From contig NZ_CP037953.1 of NCBI RefSeq assembly GCF_009756665.1, forward strand, positions 1,922,001 to 1,986,000: 64,000 nt of DNA, written 5' to 3'. This DNA comes from Permianibacter aggregans (GTDB lineage Bacteria > Pseudomonadota > Gammaproteobacteria > Enterobacterales > Permianibacteraceae). The notes beneath the pieces were generated by a model. The model did no database searches and had not been told where the DNA came from. It saw only the letters and a list, made by a program, of their open reading frames with translations. A program made the position numbers and the translations under genes. The stretch's first letter is position 1, and every line of letters starts with the position of its first letter. Positions 1-8,477 of this stretch are shown here, piece after piece.

Positions 1-2073
1 CCATTGTCTTTGCACAAAGCACTAGCCGCGGACGCACCTGCTGCGGCAAAACTGCCAGCGCCAAATGTCTTCCTGAAAATAGGCAGCGACAATCGCATCA
101 CGGTATTGCTCGCCCACTCGGAAATGGGCCAAGGCATCTGGACAACGCTGCCGATGTTGATCGCCGAAGAACTCGAATGTGACTGGCAACAAATCGAGGT
201 GCAGCACGCACCGGCAGCACCGGTGTATGCGCATACGGTGTGGGGTGTGCAAGGTACTGGCGGTTCGACGACCACCTGGTCGGAATTTGATCGTTACCGT
301 CAGGCCGGCGCGATGGCGAAAGCGCTGCTGATCAGTGCTGCCGCGCAAAAATCGAACATGAAAGCCAGCGACTGCAAAGCGGAAAATGGCAAGGTTATTT
401 GCGGCAAGAAATCGTTCACGTTTGGTGAATTGGCCGACGCCGCCGCGAAACTGCCGACACCAACAGAAGTGAGGCTGAAAGACCCGAAAAACTGGACCCG
501 CATCGGCAAGCCGACCAAACGGCTCGACACGCCTGAGAAAATTACCGGCAAAGCCAAGTTTGGTATCGATATCCAGTTCGACGGCCTACTGACCGCGCTC
601 GTTGCCCGTTCACCAACCTTTGGTGGCAAGGTAAAAAGTTTCGACGCCAGTGCCGCGAAAAAAGTCAAAGGCGTGCGTCAGGTGGTGCAGGTGCCGAGTG
701 GTGTCGCGGTTGTCGCCGATCATTACTGGGCCGCGAAACAAGGTCGCGATGCCTTGAAAATTGAATGGGATCGCGGCCCGAACGCCAGCATCAGCACTGA
801 CGAACTGCGTAAACAATTTCAGGCCTTGTCAAAAAAGCATGGCGCCACCGCCCAGCTAGCTGGCGATGTCGAAAAAGCACTGAGCGAAAGTAAAGACGTG
901 CTGGAAATGGAATATCACGTGCCTTACCTGGCGCATGCGCCAATGGAGCCACTGAATTGCGCCGTCAAGATTGGCAAGGACAGTTGCGAGATTTGGACCG
1001 GCACTCAGTTTCAAACCATTGATCAAGCGACGGCAGCAAAAATTCTTGGCCTGAAGCCAGAGCAAGTGACACTGCATACCACGTTCCTCGGTGGCGGCTT
1101 CGGTCGACGTGCCAATCCAGTCGCCGATTTCGTAGCCGAAGCGGTGCATGTCGCGAAAGCCGCGAACGCGCCGGTAAAAACCGTGTGGAGCCGCGAAGAT
1201 GATATTCACGGTGGCTACTACCGTCCGATGTATGTGCAGCGGATTCGTGTCGCGCTCGATAAAAGCGGTTTGCCACAGGCCTGGGATCATCAACTCGTTG
1301 GTCAATCGATTCTGACCGGCACACCGTTTGAAAGCTCGGCGGTCAAAGATGGTGTGGATCATTCCTCGGTCGAAGGCATCGCCGGTTCGCCGTATTTGAA
1401 AGCCGTGCCGCATCACCGCGTCGGCCTGCATTCACCGAATCCCGGTGTCACCGTGCTGTGGTGGCGTTCGGTCGGCCACAGTTATAACGGCTTTATCATG
1501 GAAAGCGTTATCGACGAGCTGGCGAAAAAAGCCGGTAAAGATCCACTGGCTTATCGCCGCGCGTTGCTCAGCAACTCACCGCGCCATTTGGCCACGCTGA
1601 ATCTTGCTGCCGAAAAAGCCGGCTACGGCAAAAAGCTGCCGAAAGGCCGCGCGCACGGCATCGCCGTACATGAATCGTTTGGCAGCTTTGTCGCGCAAAT
1701 CGCGGAAGTATCCGTTGAAAACAAACAAATCAAAGTGCATAAGGTGACTTGCGCCATTGACTGCGGCATCGCCGTCAATCCGGAGGGTATTCAGGCGCAA
1801 ATGGAAAGCGGTGTCGCGTACGGCTTGGCGGCAGCGTTACACAGCAAACTGACGATCAAGAATGGTGAAGTGCAGCAATCCAACTTTCACGATTATGTCG
1901 TGTTGAAACTCAATGACATGCCGGTCGTGGAAACGTTTATCGTTGATAGCAAGGAAAAGTCCGGCGGCGTCGGTGAACCGGGTACACCACCGATTGCGCC
2001 AGCGGTGGCCAATGCCGTGGCCGTGTTGACTGGTAAGCGCTTGCGGGAATTACCGTTGAATCTGTCAGCTTAG
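1..2073 (+). CDS. Xanthine dehydrogenase-family molybdopterin-binding subunit (IorB-like), 5' partial
   Basis: Large catalytic subunit of a molybdenum hydroxylase. It resembles the isoquinoline 1-oxidoreductase beta branch, which hydroxylates aldehydes or N-heterocycles in the periplasm together with a small 2Fe-2S subunit and an electron-accepting cytochrome. The frame is open from the first base, so the start and the expected twin-arginine leader lie outside the window. About 690 residues are present against roughly 720-750 in the family. Visible hallmarks are HSEMGQG near residue 39, GTGGSTTTW near 84, the molybdopterin loop FLGGGFGRR near 362, and GGVGEPGTPP near 656, whose Glu is the general base of the family. 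The 2Fe-2S partner gene is not in the window and may lie upstream. The substrate cannot be read from sequence. Family assignment is firm. Confidence 0.9.
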   Translation, partial: PLSLHKALAADAPAAAKLPAPNVFLKIGSDNRITVLLAHSEMGQGIWTTLPMLIAEELECDWQQIEVQHAPAAPVYAHTVWGVQGTGGSTTTWSEFDRYRQAGAMAKALLISAAAQKSNMKASDCKAENGKVICGKKSFTFGELADAAAKLPTPTEVRLKDPKNWTRIGKPTKRLDTPEKITGKAKFGIDIQFDGLLTALVARSPTFGGKVKSFDASAAKKVKGVRQVVQVPSGVAVVADHYWAAKQGRDALKIEWDRGPNASISTDELRKQFQALSKKHGATAQLAGDVEKALSESKDVLEMEYHVPYLAHAPMEPLNCAVKIGKDSCEIWTGTQFQTIDQATAAKILGLKPEQVTLHTTFLGGGFGRRANPVADFVAEAVHVAKAANAPVKTVWSREDDIHGGYYRPMYVQRIRVALDKSGLPQAWDHQLVGQSILTGTPFESSAVKDGVDHSSVEGIAGSPYLKAVPHHRVGLHSPNPGVTVLWWRSVGHSYNGFIMESVIDELAKKAGKDPLAYRRALLSNSPRHLATLNLAAEKAGYGKKLPKGRAHGIAVHESFGSFVAQIAEVSVENKQIKVHKVTCAIDCGIAVNPEGIQAQMESGVAYGLAAALHSKLTIKNGEVQQSNFHDYVVLKLNDMPVVETFIVDSKEKSGGVGEPGTPPIAPAVANAVAVLTGKRLRELPLNLSA

Positions 2074-2171
2074 CGTCAGGCTCTCACCGAACCATACGCT
2101 TCGTCGATCAAATTACTTTTGTTAAGGGTTTGACCGACGAAGAAAAAACGAATCACCGCTTCTGGTTTGTT

Positions 2172-2648
2172 TTACTTTTTATCTGTAGCGTCTTGCGGCT
2201 TTTCACAGGCACACACCCTGCAGCCTTTATCAAACACCACTTTCCAGACGCCTGGCGCTTGCAAGCGCCAAACCGAATTGAAATGGGCGACGACATTGCC
2301 CTTGGCATCAATGACCGGGCCGCTGCTATGCGCCAGCGTACCGGAGTCGAGCACATCGACTTGTTCCGGACGCCAGGAAAACGGCGCTTGCTCAGCTTTG
2401 AAGAAGGCCTGCCATTCGGCCAGCACAGCGTGCTTGCCACGTTGCGCGCTGTTGCCATAGAACACGGCGTCATCGGCGATAAAGCTGGCGAATTTTTCGA
2501 AATCGCGCTCGACCATCGTTTGCGCAAAGCCGCGCTCGGCTTCAGTCACTTGACGGGTCAGCTCAGTGTTATCTGCCGCCAGTGAGATGCTCGCGCAAAA
2601 TATCATCGCGGCGCCCAGCAGTGATTTCATGGCAGGGTGAAAGCTCAT
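2172..2648 (-). CDS. Secreted DUF4440/SnoaL-like (NTF2-fold) protein
   Basis: A 158-residue protein with a signal peptide ending near residue 25 (SISLAAD) and a single NTF2-like domain. The pattern ERGFAQTMVERDFEKFASFIADDAVFYG near residues 37-65 is typical of the DUF4440/SnoaL group, small barrels that bind or convert small molecules or serve as dimerisation modules. A short C-terminal tail carries three cysteines (CRVCAC). The start at 2648 is chosen because AAGGA sits a few bases upstream; an internal ATG at 2630 would shorten the leader. It is convergent with the molybdenum hydroxylase gene and shares no operon with it. The fold is likely; no specific function can be given. Confidence 0.75.
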   Translation of the reverse strand: MSFHPAMKSLLGAAMIFCASISLAADNTELTRQVTEAERGFAQTMVERDFEKFASFIADDAVFYGNSAQRGKHAVLAEWQAFFKAEQAPFSWRPEQVDVLDSGTLAHSSGPVIDAKGNVVAHFNSVWRLQAPGVWKVVFDKGCRVCACEKPQDATDKK

Positions 2649-2753
2649 ACGGATTCCTTGAGCCGAAAAAGTGGCGGCAGTGTCGCATGAAGGCTGTTAT
2701 CAACGAAGGCAGAATGTCATGTCTGCAATGTGAAAAATACGCAGCAATGATAC

Positions 2754-3176
2754 TCAGCTGACAATCGAGAAATTGAATTTGCCACCGCCGACTTTCGCCT
2801 GCTGCAGAAAATGAATGCTGTCTTTCAGTTCGCGTTCGACCTCAAGGCGGTCATCACGCAGCCAACCAAAACGCAGCTTTTGCGTGGTGATGTATAGCAG
2901 CAGGGTTTCCAGCATGCGTTCAGCCTGATCGACATCGAGCCAGCGGCCTTTACTGGCCATCAGTTGATCGGTCGATTGCATTCCCGGCGGCAGCGATTGC
3001 TGGCCGAAATGGAATCGCAAGTCGGTGTCATCGCAGGCATCATTGAATGAAGCAACGTGCAGATTGCGACTGAGTCGGTTCAGCTTGCTCTGATGTTTGT
3101 ACAGTGCCCATTTATCTGCCTGATCGCTTTGCACTTCACCATTGATCAGGATATTGGCCCATAGCACCGTGCTCAT
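2754..3176 (-). CDS. Hypothetical protein
   Basis: A 140-residue soluble protein that I do not recognise. It has no signal peptide or membrane segment. The second half is rich in charged residues and includes a likely helical run (DVDQAERMLETLLLYITTQ). The start at 3176 is preferred over an in-frame codon at 3191 because GAGGGA lies six bases in front of it. It stands alone: the next gene on its strand is about 100 bp away, and a MITE-like element begins about 25 bp upstream of its start. The element may therefore affect its promoter, which is inference. Confidence 0.6.
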   Translation of the reverse strand: MSTVLWANILINGEVQSDQADKWALYKHQSKLNRLSRNLHVASFNDACDDTDLRFHFGQQSLPPGMQSTDQLMASKGRWLDVDQAERMLETLLLYITTQKLRFGWLRDDRLEVERELKDSIHFLQQAKVGGGKFNFSIVS

Positions 3177-3191
3177 CGGTGTCCCTCGCAT

Positions 3192-3600
3192 TCATTGGTT
3201 TAGAAGCTATCTCAAAAATGCCTGGAGCTCGGCGATCTGCGCGAATGCGGTGCTCGGAAAAATCCGCCGGGGGCGGATTTTCGCGTAGTCCGAAGGGTTC
3301 ACCACATGGATGTGGTGAACAATCCTCATTTACTACTTGCAAACTCCGGTTCCTGCGCTCCTATTCGCGCACCTCACCATCACCCAGACTCTTTTTGAGA
3401 TAGCCTCTAGTTAATCTTAGCGCCTGATCGCTGCACCGAAATGTGAACAAGGCTTGAAATCGCGTCATAAGCAGAGGCAGCTTTTACAGCGAAGCGCTAT
3501 TAGGAGAACAACAGTTGCAGGTCATGCCGACGTTCGGTTCTACGCTAGAAGCGTTAACTGTGATAAGCGATAACGATTCAATTTACCAAGGAGTCCTTCA
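3192..3600. other. Intergenic region between the hypothetical gene and ohr
   Basis: A 409-bp gap. Its first half is the MITE-like element. From 3410 to 3600 I see only the promoter and leader of ohr, with an AAGGAG ribosome-binding site at about 3588. I could not find a convincing OhrR operator. Confidence 0.5.
3203..3407. mobile_element. MITE-like non-autonomous element with terminal inverted repeats
   Basis: The ends at 3201-3218 and 3392-3409 are inverted repeats matching at 17 of 18 positions (TAGAAGCTATCTCAAAAA on the left; the right end reads the same with one G). The outermost TA on each side (3201-3202 and 3408-3409) could be a target duplication, as made by IS630/Tc1-type transposases. 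Two perfect internal hairpins are present: a 10-bp stem at 3259-3268/3272-3281 (loop GGG) and an 11-bp stem at 3297-3307/3310-3320 (2-base loop). No credible protein is encoded, so mobility would need a transposase supplied in trans. Confidence 0.65.
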
Positions 3601-4032
3601 ATGGCAACAAAGATCGAGAAACTGTTGTACACCGCCCACGCCAAAGCCACCGGCGGTCGTGACGGCCGCGCTGTCAGCTCTGATGAAGAGCTGAGCGTGA
3701 AACTGACCAAGCCGAAGGAGATGGGCGGCAAAGGTGGTGAGGGCACCAACCCGGAGCAGTTGTTCGCAGCCGGCTATGCGGCTTGCTTTATCGGCGCGAT
3801 GAAATATGTCGCAGGTCAAAAGAAAATGTCGCTACCAGATGATATGTATATTGATTCCGCCGTCGGTATTGGCGAAATCCCTGGCGGTTTTGGTTTGCAG
3901 GTGGAATTGCATGTGCATGTGCCGGGCATGGAGCGCGACCGCGCCGAACAAATTGTCGAAGCCGCGCACAAGGTCTGCCCGTATTCGAATGCCACGCGCA
4001 ATAACATTGAAGTGAACCTGAAAGTCAATTGA
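3601..4032 (+). CDS. ohr: Organic hydroperoxide resistance protein (Ohr, OsmC superfamily)
   Basis: A thiol-dependent peroxidase of the cytosol that reduces organic and fatty-acid hydroperoxides, usually recycled by lipoylated proteins. The 143-residue length is standard. Both catalytic cysteines are present in their usual contexts: Cys62 in GYAACFIGA and Cys126 in HKVCPYSNA. The conserved Arg20 and Glu52 (NPEQLFAAG) that orient the peroxidatic thiol are also present. A good AAGGAG site precedes the ATG. The MgtC-family gene starts 13 bp after the stop, so the two are probably co-transcribed. No ohrR neighbour is present. The OsmC relative is excluded by the motif context and length, so the Ohr call is strong. 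Confidence 0.93.
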   Translation: MATKIEKLLYTAHAKATGGRDGRAVSSDEELSVKLTKPKEMGGKGGEGTNPEQLFAAGYAACFIGAMKYVAGQKKMSLPDDMYIDSAVGIGEIPGGFGLQVELHVHVPGMERDRAEQIVEAAHKVCPYSNATRNNIEVNLKVN

Positions 4033-4045
4033 GTGGTACTCAGAA

Positions 4046-4501
4046 GTGCAGTGGATTCCTGATGTCGATTGGCTTTTGATTGGCGCGCACATTCGCGACA
4101 TGACCATCGCCTATCTGCTGGCATTTCCCATCGGCTGGGATCGGGAAAAGCGTCAGCGCACAGCGGGGTTACGCACGTTTCCGTTGGTCGCTGTCGCCTC
4201 CTGTGCTTACGTGCTGCTCGGTTTCCAGATACTCGATACCACGGAAGCGGAATCTCGCGTGATGTCCGGCATCATTTCCGGTATGGGTTTTATCGGTGGC
4301 GGCGCCATTCTGAAAACGGTCATCGATGGCAAAGGCGAAGTGCAAGGCACAGCAACCGCTGCCAGTCTTTGGGTAACCGGCGCCATCGGTATTGCCGTCG
4401 CCGCCAACCGCCTTGAAATTGCCCTGCTGCTGAGTCTGCTTACGTTCGTTACCTTGCGCCTGCTGACCTCGGCCAAAAATCACATTGATCATCAGGATTG
4501 A
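4046..4501 (+). CDS. MgtC/SapB-family inner-membrane protein
   Basis: A 151-residue protein of the MgtC/SapB family with about four to five membrane segments. The conserved N-terminal pattern includes AYLLAFPIGWDREKRQRTAG near residues 22-41, GMGFIGGGAIL near 79-89, and an ATAASLWVTGAIGIA segment near 102-117. It is a short SapB-type member without the soluble C-terminal domain found in virulence MgtC. Family members are linked to magnesium limitation, acid stress and membrane potential, but the transported species is unclear. The start is GTG, 13 bp downstream of the ohr stop, suggesting an operon. Its 3' end overlaps by ten bases the end of the convergent CPBP-family gene. Confidence 0.85.
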   Translation: MQWIPDVDWLLIGAHIRDMTIAYLLAFPIGWDREKRQRTAGLRTFPLVAVASCAYVLLGFQILDTTEAESRVMSGIISGMGFIGGGAILKTVIDGKGEVQGTATAASLWVTGAIGIAVAANRLEIALLLSLLTFVTLRLLTSAKNHIDHQD

Positions 4502-5217
4502 GTCAGCCAGCGTGCCAGCATTGCTGGTCCATCGATATAAACATTGCCAATGCCATGCAGCACGGCAATCAACCAAAAATTGCGCGTGCGTAGAAACAGA
4601 ATGCCGAACAACAAACCGATGAACCAAATCGCCGTGAACATTGCCAGCGTTGCCAGCCACGAACGCTCAATAAACAAATGATAGAAATGCAGCGGCCCAA
4701 AGGTAAAAGCGGTATTGGCGATCAGTAACGCCGGCCACGGCCGCAACCAATGTCGCAACGCCGTTTGCAACAGCCCGCGATAGATCAACTCCTGCCAGGC
4801 GCCCCAAAGCAGTTGCATCAATATCAATAACAGTAGCGTGGCAACATAAGCGGGTGCCGACGCCAGTGCCAAGAACTGCGCAGAGAACAAAGCAAAGAAA
4901 ATCAGATTCGCCAGCACCACGGCTTGCGGCAGATACCAGCGCTCGGTTCTGGTCCAGATCGACCAGGGTTTGAAACCGATGGCACGATATGACACCGCGC
5001 TCCAATGCAGCGCGAGCAGCATCGCTGTCCACTGCAATGGCAAGCGCCACGATACAGGTAAAGACCACCAGCCAAGGCGCGGCCCAAGCACTAGCTCGAA
5101 CACGATAAAAAGCCAAAGCAGGCGCAAAACCAGCCGGCGCTCGATCGGCCAATCCGGCTGCGATTCAAACTGCAGTAAATGCCCCTGCCAAATCGCGCGA
5201 GCGGGTTTTGCGGTCAT
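4492..5217 (-). CDS. CPBP-family intramembrane metalloprotease-like protein with altered active-site motif
   Basis: A 241-residue polytopic membrane protein of the CPBP (CAAX protease/bacteriocin-processing) family, with about seven hydrophobic segments. The three family motifs are visible. Motif 1 reads WQELIYRG (Gln142-Glu143-x3-Arg147) where the family normally has a Glu pair. Motif 2 is FGPLH (Phe173 to His177). Motif 3 is HGIGN (His221 to Asn225). Loss of the first Glu may reduce or abolish proteolysis, although the second Glu and both His remain. The start at 5217 has AGGAG nine bases upstream; a longer in-frame start at 5301 would overlap the divergent gene. It is divergent from the LytTR regulator, which could control it (inference). 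Confidence 0.8.
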   Translation of the reverse strand: MTAKPARAIWQGHLLQFESQPDWPIERRLVLRLLWLFIVFELVLGPRLGWWSLPVSWRLPLQWTAMLLALHWSAVSYRAIGFKPWSIWTRTERWYLPQAVVLANLIFFALFSAQFLALASAPAYVATLLLLILMQLLWGAWQELIYRGLLQTALRHWLRPWPALLIANTAFTFGPLHFYHLFIERSWLATLAMFTAIWFIGLLFGILFLRTRNFWLIAVLHGIGNVYIDGPAMLARWLTQS

Positions 5218-5290
5218 CACTGTGTATACTCCTGCGACAATGGACAGAACCCAGCCTACGCTGACGCGGCAAGGAACCAAGCAGGCAGTG

Positions 5291-6211
5291 ATGAGTGACA
5301 AACCTCCGGGACGAATAACAAACGCTGGTATCGATGCTGAGCATACGCACTGGTGGCAGCAGCGTTATCCGTTGTTCCTGGGTTGGATGCCTGAGTTACT
5401 GTGGTTGCTGTTGGTTGCGCTCTCAGCAGCGTTGATCTTTGCCGTCATTCTGCCGTTCGGACTCAGTCATCTTGATCGGCAATCGGCCTGGCAATTCCTG
5501 TTGCGGGTGACCATCGGTCTGCTGATGCTTTCGGTGCTGACCCAGCTTGTGCTGCCAGCGTGGCAGAATGAACGATGGGAAGCCAGTTGGACGGTCGGCA
5601 AGGCGCTGCGCTATCAATTCGCCAATTTACTGCTGCTGGCAATGTTGATTTACCTATTGGCGCTCTGGCAGGGCTATACCCGTTTCGATGCGGCCAGTGC
5701 AGTGCAGTTTCTGCTGATCACGATACTGGTCGGCAGCGTGCCAGTGGCGCTAACCATAGTCGTCAAACAGAATGCGCTGATGCGGACTACGCTGCGTCAG
5801 CAACAGCAGTTGTCTGAGCCTTCAGCGAATGCCGCAATCACAAGCACGGTTGCCACCAAGCCATTGACGCTAATCAGCGACACCGAAGAAACGCTGACAA
5901 TCCATGAAGCCGATATCGCCTATGTTCGCGCACAACAGAATTACTGCGAACTCGTCACAGGCAATGGCCACCACTTGCTTCGCATCAGCCTGCAAGCGCT
6001 AAGCAAACAGCTGCAAGCCACCGCCATCATCCGCTGTCATCGCTCGTACTTGGTCAATCTGAACTGGATCCGAAAAATTGACGGCAATGCCCAAGGCTAT
6101 CAACTGCGGCTACGCGAGACCAACGAGACCGTGCCAGTTTCGCGTTCATACCTGCCATTGTTCAATGAGCAATGGCAGCAGCGAACCAATAACCAAGCGA
6201 AACAAGGATAA
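5291..6211 (+). CDS. Membrane-bound LytTR-family DNA-binding regulator
   Basis: A 306-residue protein with four N-terminal transmembrane helices (about residues 25-165), a linker, and a C-terminal LytTR domain from about 195 to 300. LytTR hallmarks are IAYVRAQQNYCELV, the IIRCHRSYLVNLNWI core and a VPVSRSYLP ending. There is no response-regulator receiver, so sensing probably occurs in the membrane domain, as in other four-helix LytTR regulators. An alternative start at 5240 lacks a ribosome-binding site and would leave only 22 bp to the divergent CPBP gene, so 5291 is preferred. The DUF6506 gene begins three bases after its stop and is almost certainly co-transcribed. Confidence 0.85.
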   Translation: MSDKPPGRITNAGIDAEHTHWWQQRYPLFLGWMPELLWLLLVALSAALIFAVILPFGLSHLDRQSAWQFLLRVTIGLLMLSVLTQLVLPAWQNERWEASWTVGKALRYQFANLLLLAMLIYLLALWQGYTRFDAASAVQFLLITILVGSVPVALTIVVKQNALMRTTLRQQQQLSEPSANAAITSTVATKPLTLISDTEETLTIHEADIAYVRAQQNYCELVTGNGHHLLRISLQALSKQLQATAIIRCHRSYLVNLNWIRKIDGNAQGYQLRLRETNETVPVSRSYLPLFNEQWQQRTNNQAKQG

Positions 6212-6214
6212 GCA

Positions 6215-6532
6215 ATGAGTTTGAGCCAATACGCTTTTTTGATCAAAGCGCCGGGTTATCAGCCGGAGCAGCATCGCCAGCAGCTGGATTCCGAGTTTTT
6301 CCAAACGACGATCATTGGCGTCAGCGATACCCATCAAGCGGTTGAGGTCGCTCGGCAACTGGTCGAGCAAGGCATACAACTAGTGGAGCTGTGCGGCGGC
6401 TTTGAGGCGACGGAAGCACAGCAGCTTATTGCCGCTCTGCCGGCGCATGTTCCGGTTGGTCACGTGCGCTTCATAACAGAACAACAGGCGAGGTTGCAGA
6501 CGCTGCTGTTGACGGAAAAAGACGTCGTCTGA
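6215..6532 (+). CDS. DUF6506 family protein
   Basis: A 105-residue soluble protein. The layout YAFLIKAPGYQPEQH at the N-terminus and GIQLVELCGGFEATEAQ with VPVGHVRF in the second half matches the DUF6506 family as I recall it, whose members are small cytosolic proteins of unknown activity. The conserved LCGGF motif (residues about 59-63) suggests a ligand or phosphate-binding loop, but that is inference. It follows the LytTR regulator by three bases with AAGGAT just upstream of the ATG, so translation is probably coupled. It ends at the end of the convergent AraC gene. Confidence 0.7.
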   Translation: MSLSQYAFLIKAPGYQPEQHRQQLDSEFFQTTIIGVSDTHQAVEVARQLVEQGIQLVELCGGFEATEAQQLIAALPAHVPVGHVRFITEQQARLQTLLLTEKDVV

Positions 6533-7576
6533 TCAAAGGCCGAGTTGCGGCAGCCAGTCGCGGATGACACTGGGCAGCTGCCCAGTCCAACGTTTGAATG
6601 AGCGTCGAAAATTGGTGCTGTCGTGAAAGCCGAGATAGTTCGCCACGTCTTCGCTGCGATAACCCTTGGCCCAGTACAGGTACAGCGCCACATGTTTGCG
6701 CATTTGATCGTGCAGTTGCTGAAAGCTGTTGTCGTGTAGCTTTAGTTTACGTTTGCAGGTCGCCGGGCTGATCGCCAGATGCTCAGATAATTGCTCCAGT
6801 GAACAACCGCTACGTCGGTGTTGCCAGACGAAGTCATAAATGACGGCAATAAAGCTTTGTTGAAAGCCCTGGCGTTGTCGCTGCACTTCGGCCTCGTGCA
6901 TTGCCTTGCTTGCAACACTGGCGACAGCGCGAGGCCAGGTACGAGTAGCGAATTGGCGCGGCAAAATCATCGCATCAACATGCGCATTGAAATGTAAGTC
7001 ATCACCGAGATGAGCGTGATACTGCTCAATGTAGTCCGGCTTGTCATGCGCAAACAGAAAGCGCCAAGGCAATTTTTCTCCACTGAGCCAACGGCACATT
7101 GCCGTTACGGCGCTGGCGGCCGTTTCCACAACAAAGCGATGCTGTTTGCCAAGACCGCAGCTATCCAGCCAGTAGACGCCGATATAACGCTCATCGAGTA
7201 TCAATCGTGGCGCCAACAATGGACTCAATTCGGCCGGAAACTGACAGAGCATTTGCATTGCCTGCAAGACGTCAGCGGCGTGAGTCAGAGCAATACTGAC
7301 GGGACCATAATGACCGGGCAGCAAACGCTGACCGATCTGAAAACTGGTGTCTTCGGCAGCCAAACAGCGTTCGGTGTTGTCGCAAAGCCGTAGCCATTGC
7401 GCCGGGCTGATGCCCTTTTCCAGCTCTTGCAGTTGCTCCAGGAAAATGCCGGTGCCACGTAACAGCTGATGGCTGTTGATCTCACGAGCCAAGGCAAAAT
7501 CGATCAGGCAGGCCGGCTGATGATGAACCGGAATAATCCGGTCATCGCGCTCAAATCCGTGCGCCGAATTCATCAT
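6533..7576 (-). CDS. AraC-family transcriptional regulator (Arabinose_bd-type N-terminal domain)
   Basis: A 347-residue regulator. The first 200 or so residues follow the OruR/ArgR-like Arabinose_bd fold, with the GHYGPVSIALTHAADVLQAMQMLCQF region near residues 88-113. The C-terminal 100 residues form the double helix-turn-helix (LEQLSEHLAISPATCKRKL, then SEDVANYLGFHDSTNFRRSFKRWTG). The GGDEF gene upstream on the same strand ends with TGA one base before this ATG, so the two are translationally coupled. The effector and target genes are unknown; autoregulation of the two-gene unit is a reasonable guess. Confidence 0.88.
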   Translation of the reverse strand: MMNSAHGFERDDRIIPVHHQPACLIDFALAREINSHQLLRGTGIFLEQLQELEKGISPAQWLRLCDNTERCLAAEDTSFQIGQRLLPGHYGPVSIALTHAADVLQAMQMLCQFPAELSPLLAPRLILDERYIGVYWLDSCGLGKQHRFVVETAASAVTAMCRWLSGEKLPWRFLFAHDKPDYIEQYHAHLGDDLHFNAHVDAMILPRQFATRTWPRAVASVASKAMHEAEVQRQRQGFQQSFIAVIYDFVWQHRRSGCSLEQLSEHLAISPATCKRKLKLHDNSFQQLHDQMRKHVALYLYWAKGYRSEDVANYLGFHDSTNFRRSFKRWTGQLPSVIRDWLPQLGL

Positions 7577-7577
7577 T

Positions 7578-8477
7578 TCAAATCGCCGCCGGATACCAAA
7601 GGTCCGGTGCCGGCTTTTCCGACAAGCGTGTCATCAAGCTATCGACACTGTCGTGCTCGTCTGCGACCAGCAAGCGGGTTCTCGCCTGCAGCAACACGCG
7701 CTGCTGATGACGGGTTTTGTGCGGGTAATGCAATACCGCCAGCTCCAGATCGGCAGCAACTTGCTCTGCTTCCAATTCACTGGTCTGCGGCAGTAGCGCG
7801 ACAAATCGATCACCAGCCAGACGACAGAGCAAATCCTGCTCACGCAGGTTAAGCACCAATAGTTGACTGATGCTTTGCAAAACCCGATCACCTTCAGCAT
7901 GACCGTGCTCACGATTGATTTGCTCGAAGCGTTTCAGCTCCAGACGAATCAGTGCGAATGGCTGCGCTGACTGCAACTCATGCCGCAATTGCCGGCGCAA
8001 GTAAGCCGCGCCGTTCAGCGGCGTAAGTGCGTCGAAATCGCGATGCTCGCGAAACAAGCGCTCGCGTTTGCGCATGTGCTGGTTCAGCGCCAGTTGTTCT
8101 TGCTGCAGTTGATAAATACCGACGGTCAGCAGCACCAAACCGATCAGCATCGGCGCGTTTTCCAGCCATTTATCGAGCAAGTCGATATCGGAAAGCTTGA
8201 TGAACTCATCAAGCCAATCGGCCCATAGCGACAGCAACACCCCTGCTACACCACTGAGCAACAACAGCGTGACGCGCCCAGCCGGCCGACTGCGTGCCAG
8301 CCACAGCAACCAGCACACGGCCATGATCACCATGCCGCCTTCACCAACGATATCGAGCCAAGACCAGGAATCAGCCGGCTTGAAGTAGCCATGCGTAATC
8401 AGCGTCAGCATCAGCACGATTGCCGCCAACAAAGTACCCAGCAATAAACGTTGCTGCTGTTGCAATGGAATGCTCAT
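7578..8477 (-). CDS. Membrane protein with degenerate GGDEF domain
   Basis: A 299-residue protein with four predicted membrane helices in the first 125 residues, a short coiled linker (QQEQLALNQHMRKRERLFREH), and a C-terminal GGDEF-fold domain from about 145. The signature is AGDRF at 221-225 instead of GG(D/E)EF, and the metal-binding aspartate strand reads LELKRF rather than the usual DxDxF. Both catalytic elements are therefore altered, so cyclase activity is unlikely. It may act as a c-di-GMP or GTP sensor, or signal by protein contact. The start at 8477 is chosen because the upstream extension to 8543 is not membrane-like. It heads a two-gene operon with the AraC regulator. Confidence 0.8.
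   Translation of the reverse strand: MSIPLQQQQRLLLGTLLAAIVLMLTLITHGYFKPADSWSWLDIVGEGGMVIMAVCWLLWLARSRPAGRVTLLLLSGVAGVLLSLWADWLDEFIKLSDIDLLDKWLENAPMLIGLVLLTVGIYQLQQEQLALNQHMRKRERLFREHRDFDALTPLNGAAYLRRQLRHELQSAQPFALIRLELKRFEQINREHGHAEGDRVLQSISQLLVLNLREQDLLCRLAGDRFVALLPQTSELEAEQVAADLELAVLHYPHKTRHQQRVLLQARTRLLVADEHDSVDSLMTRLSEKPAPDLWYPAAI

Noticed and set aside
2130-2585. Plus-strand open frame opposite the DUF4440 gene
   Set aside because: It is a shadow of the minus-strand gene, which has a signal peptide and a recognisable fold; the plus frame has no coding features.
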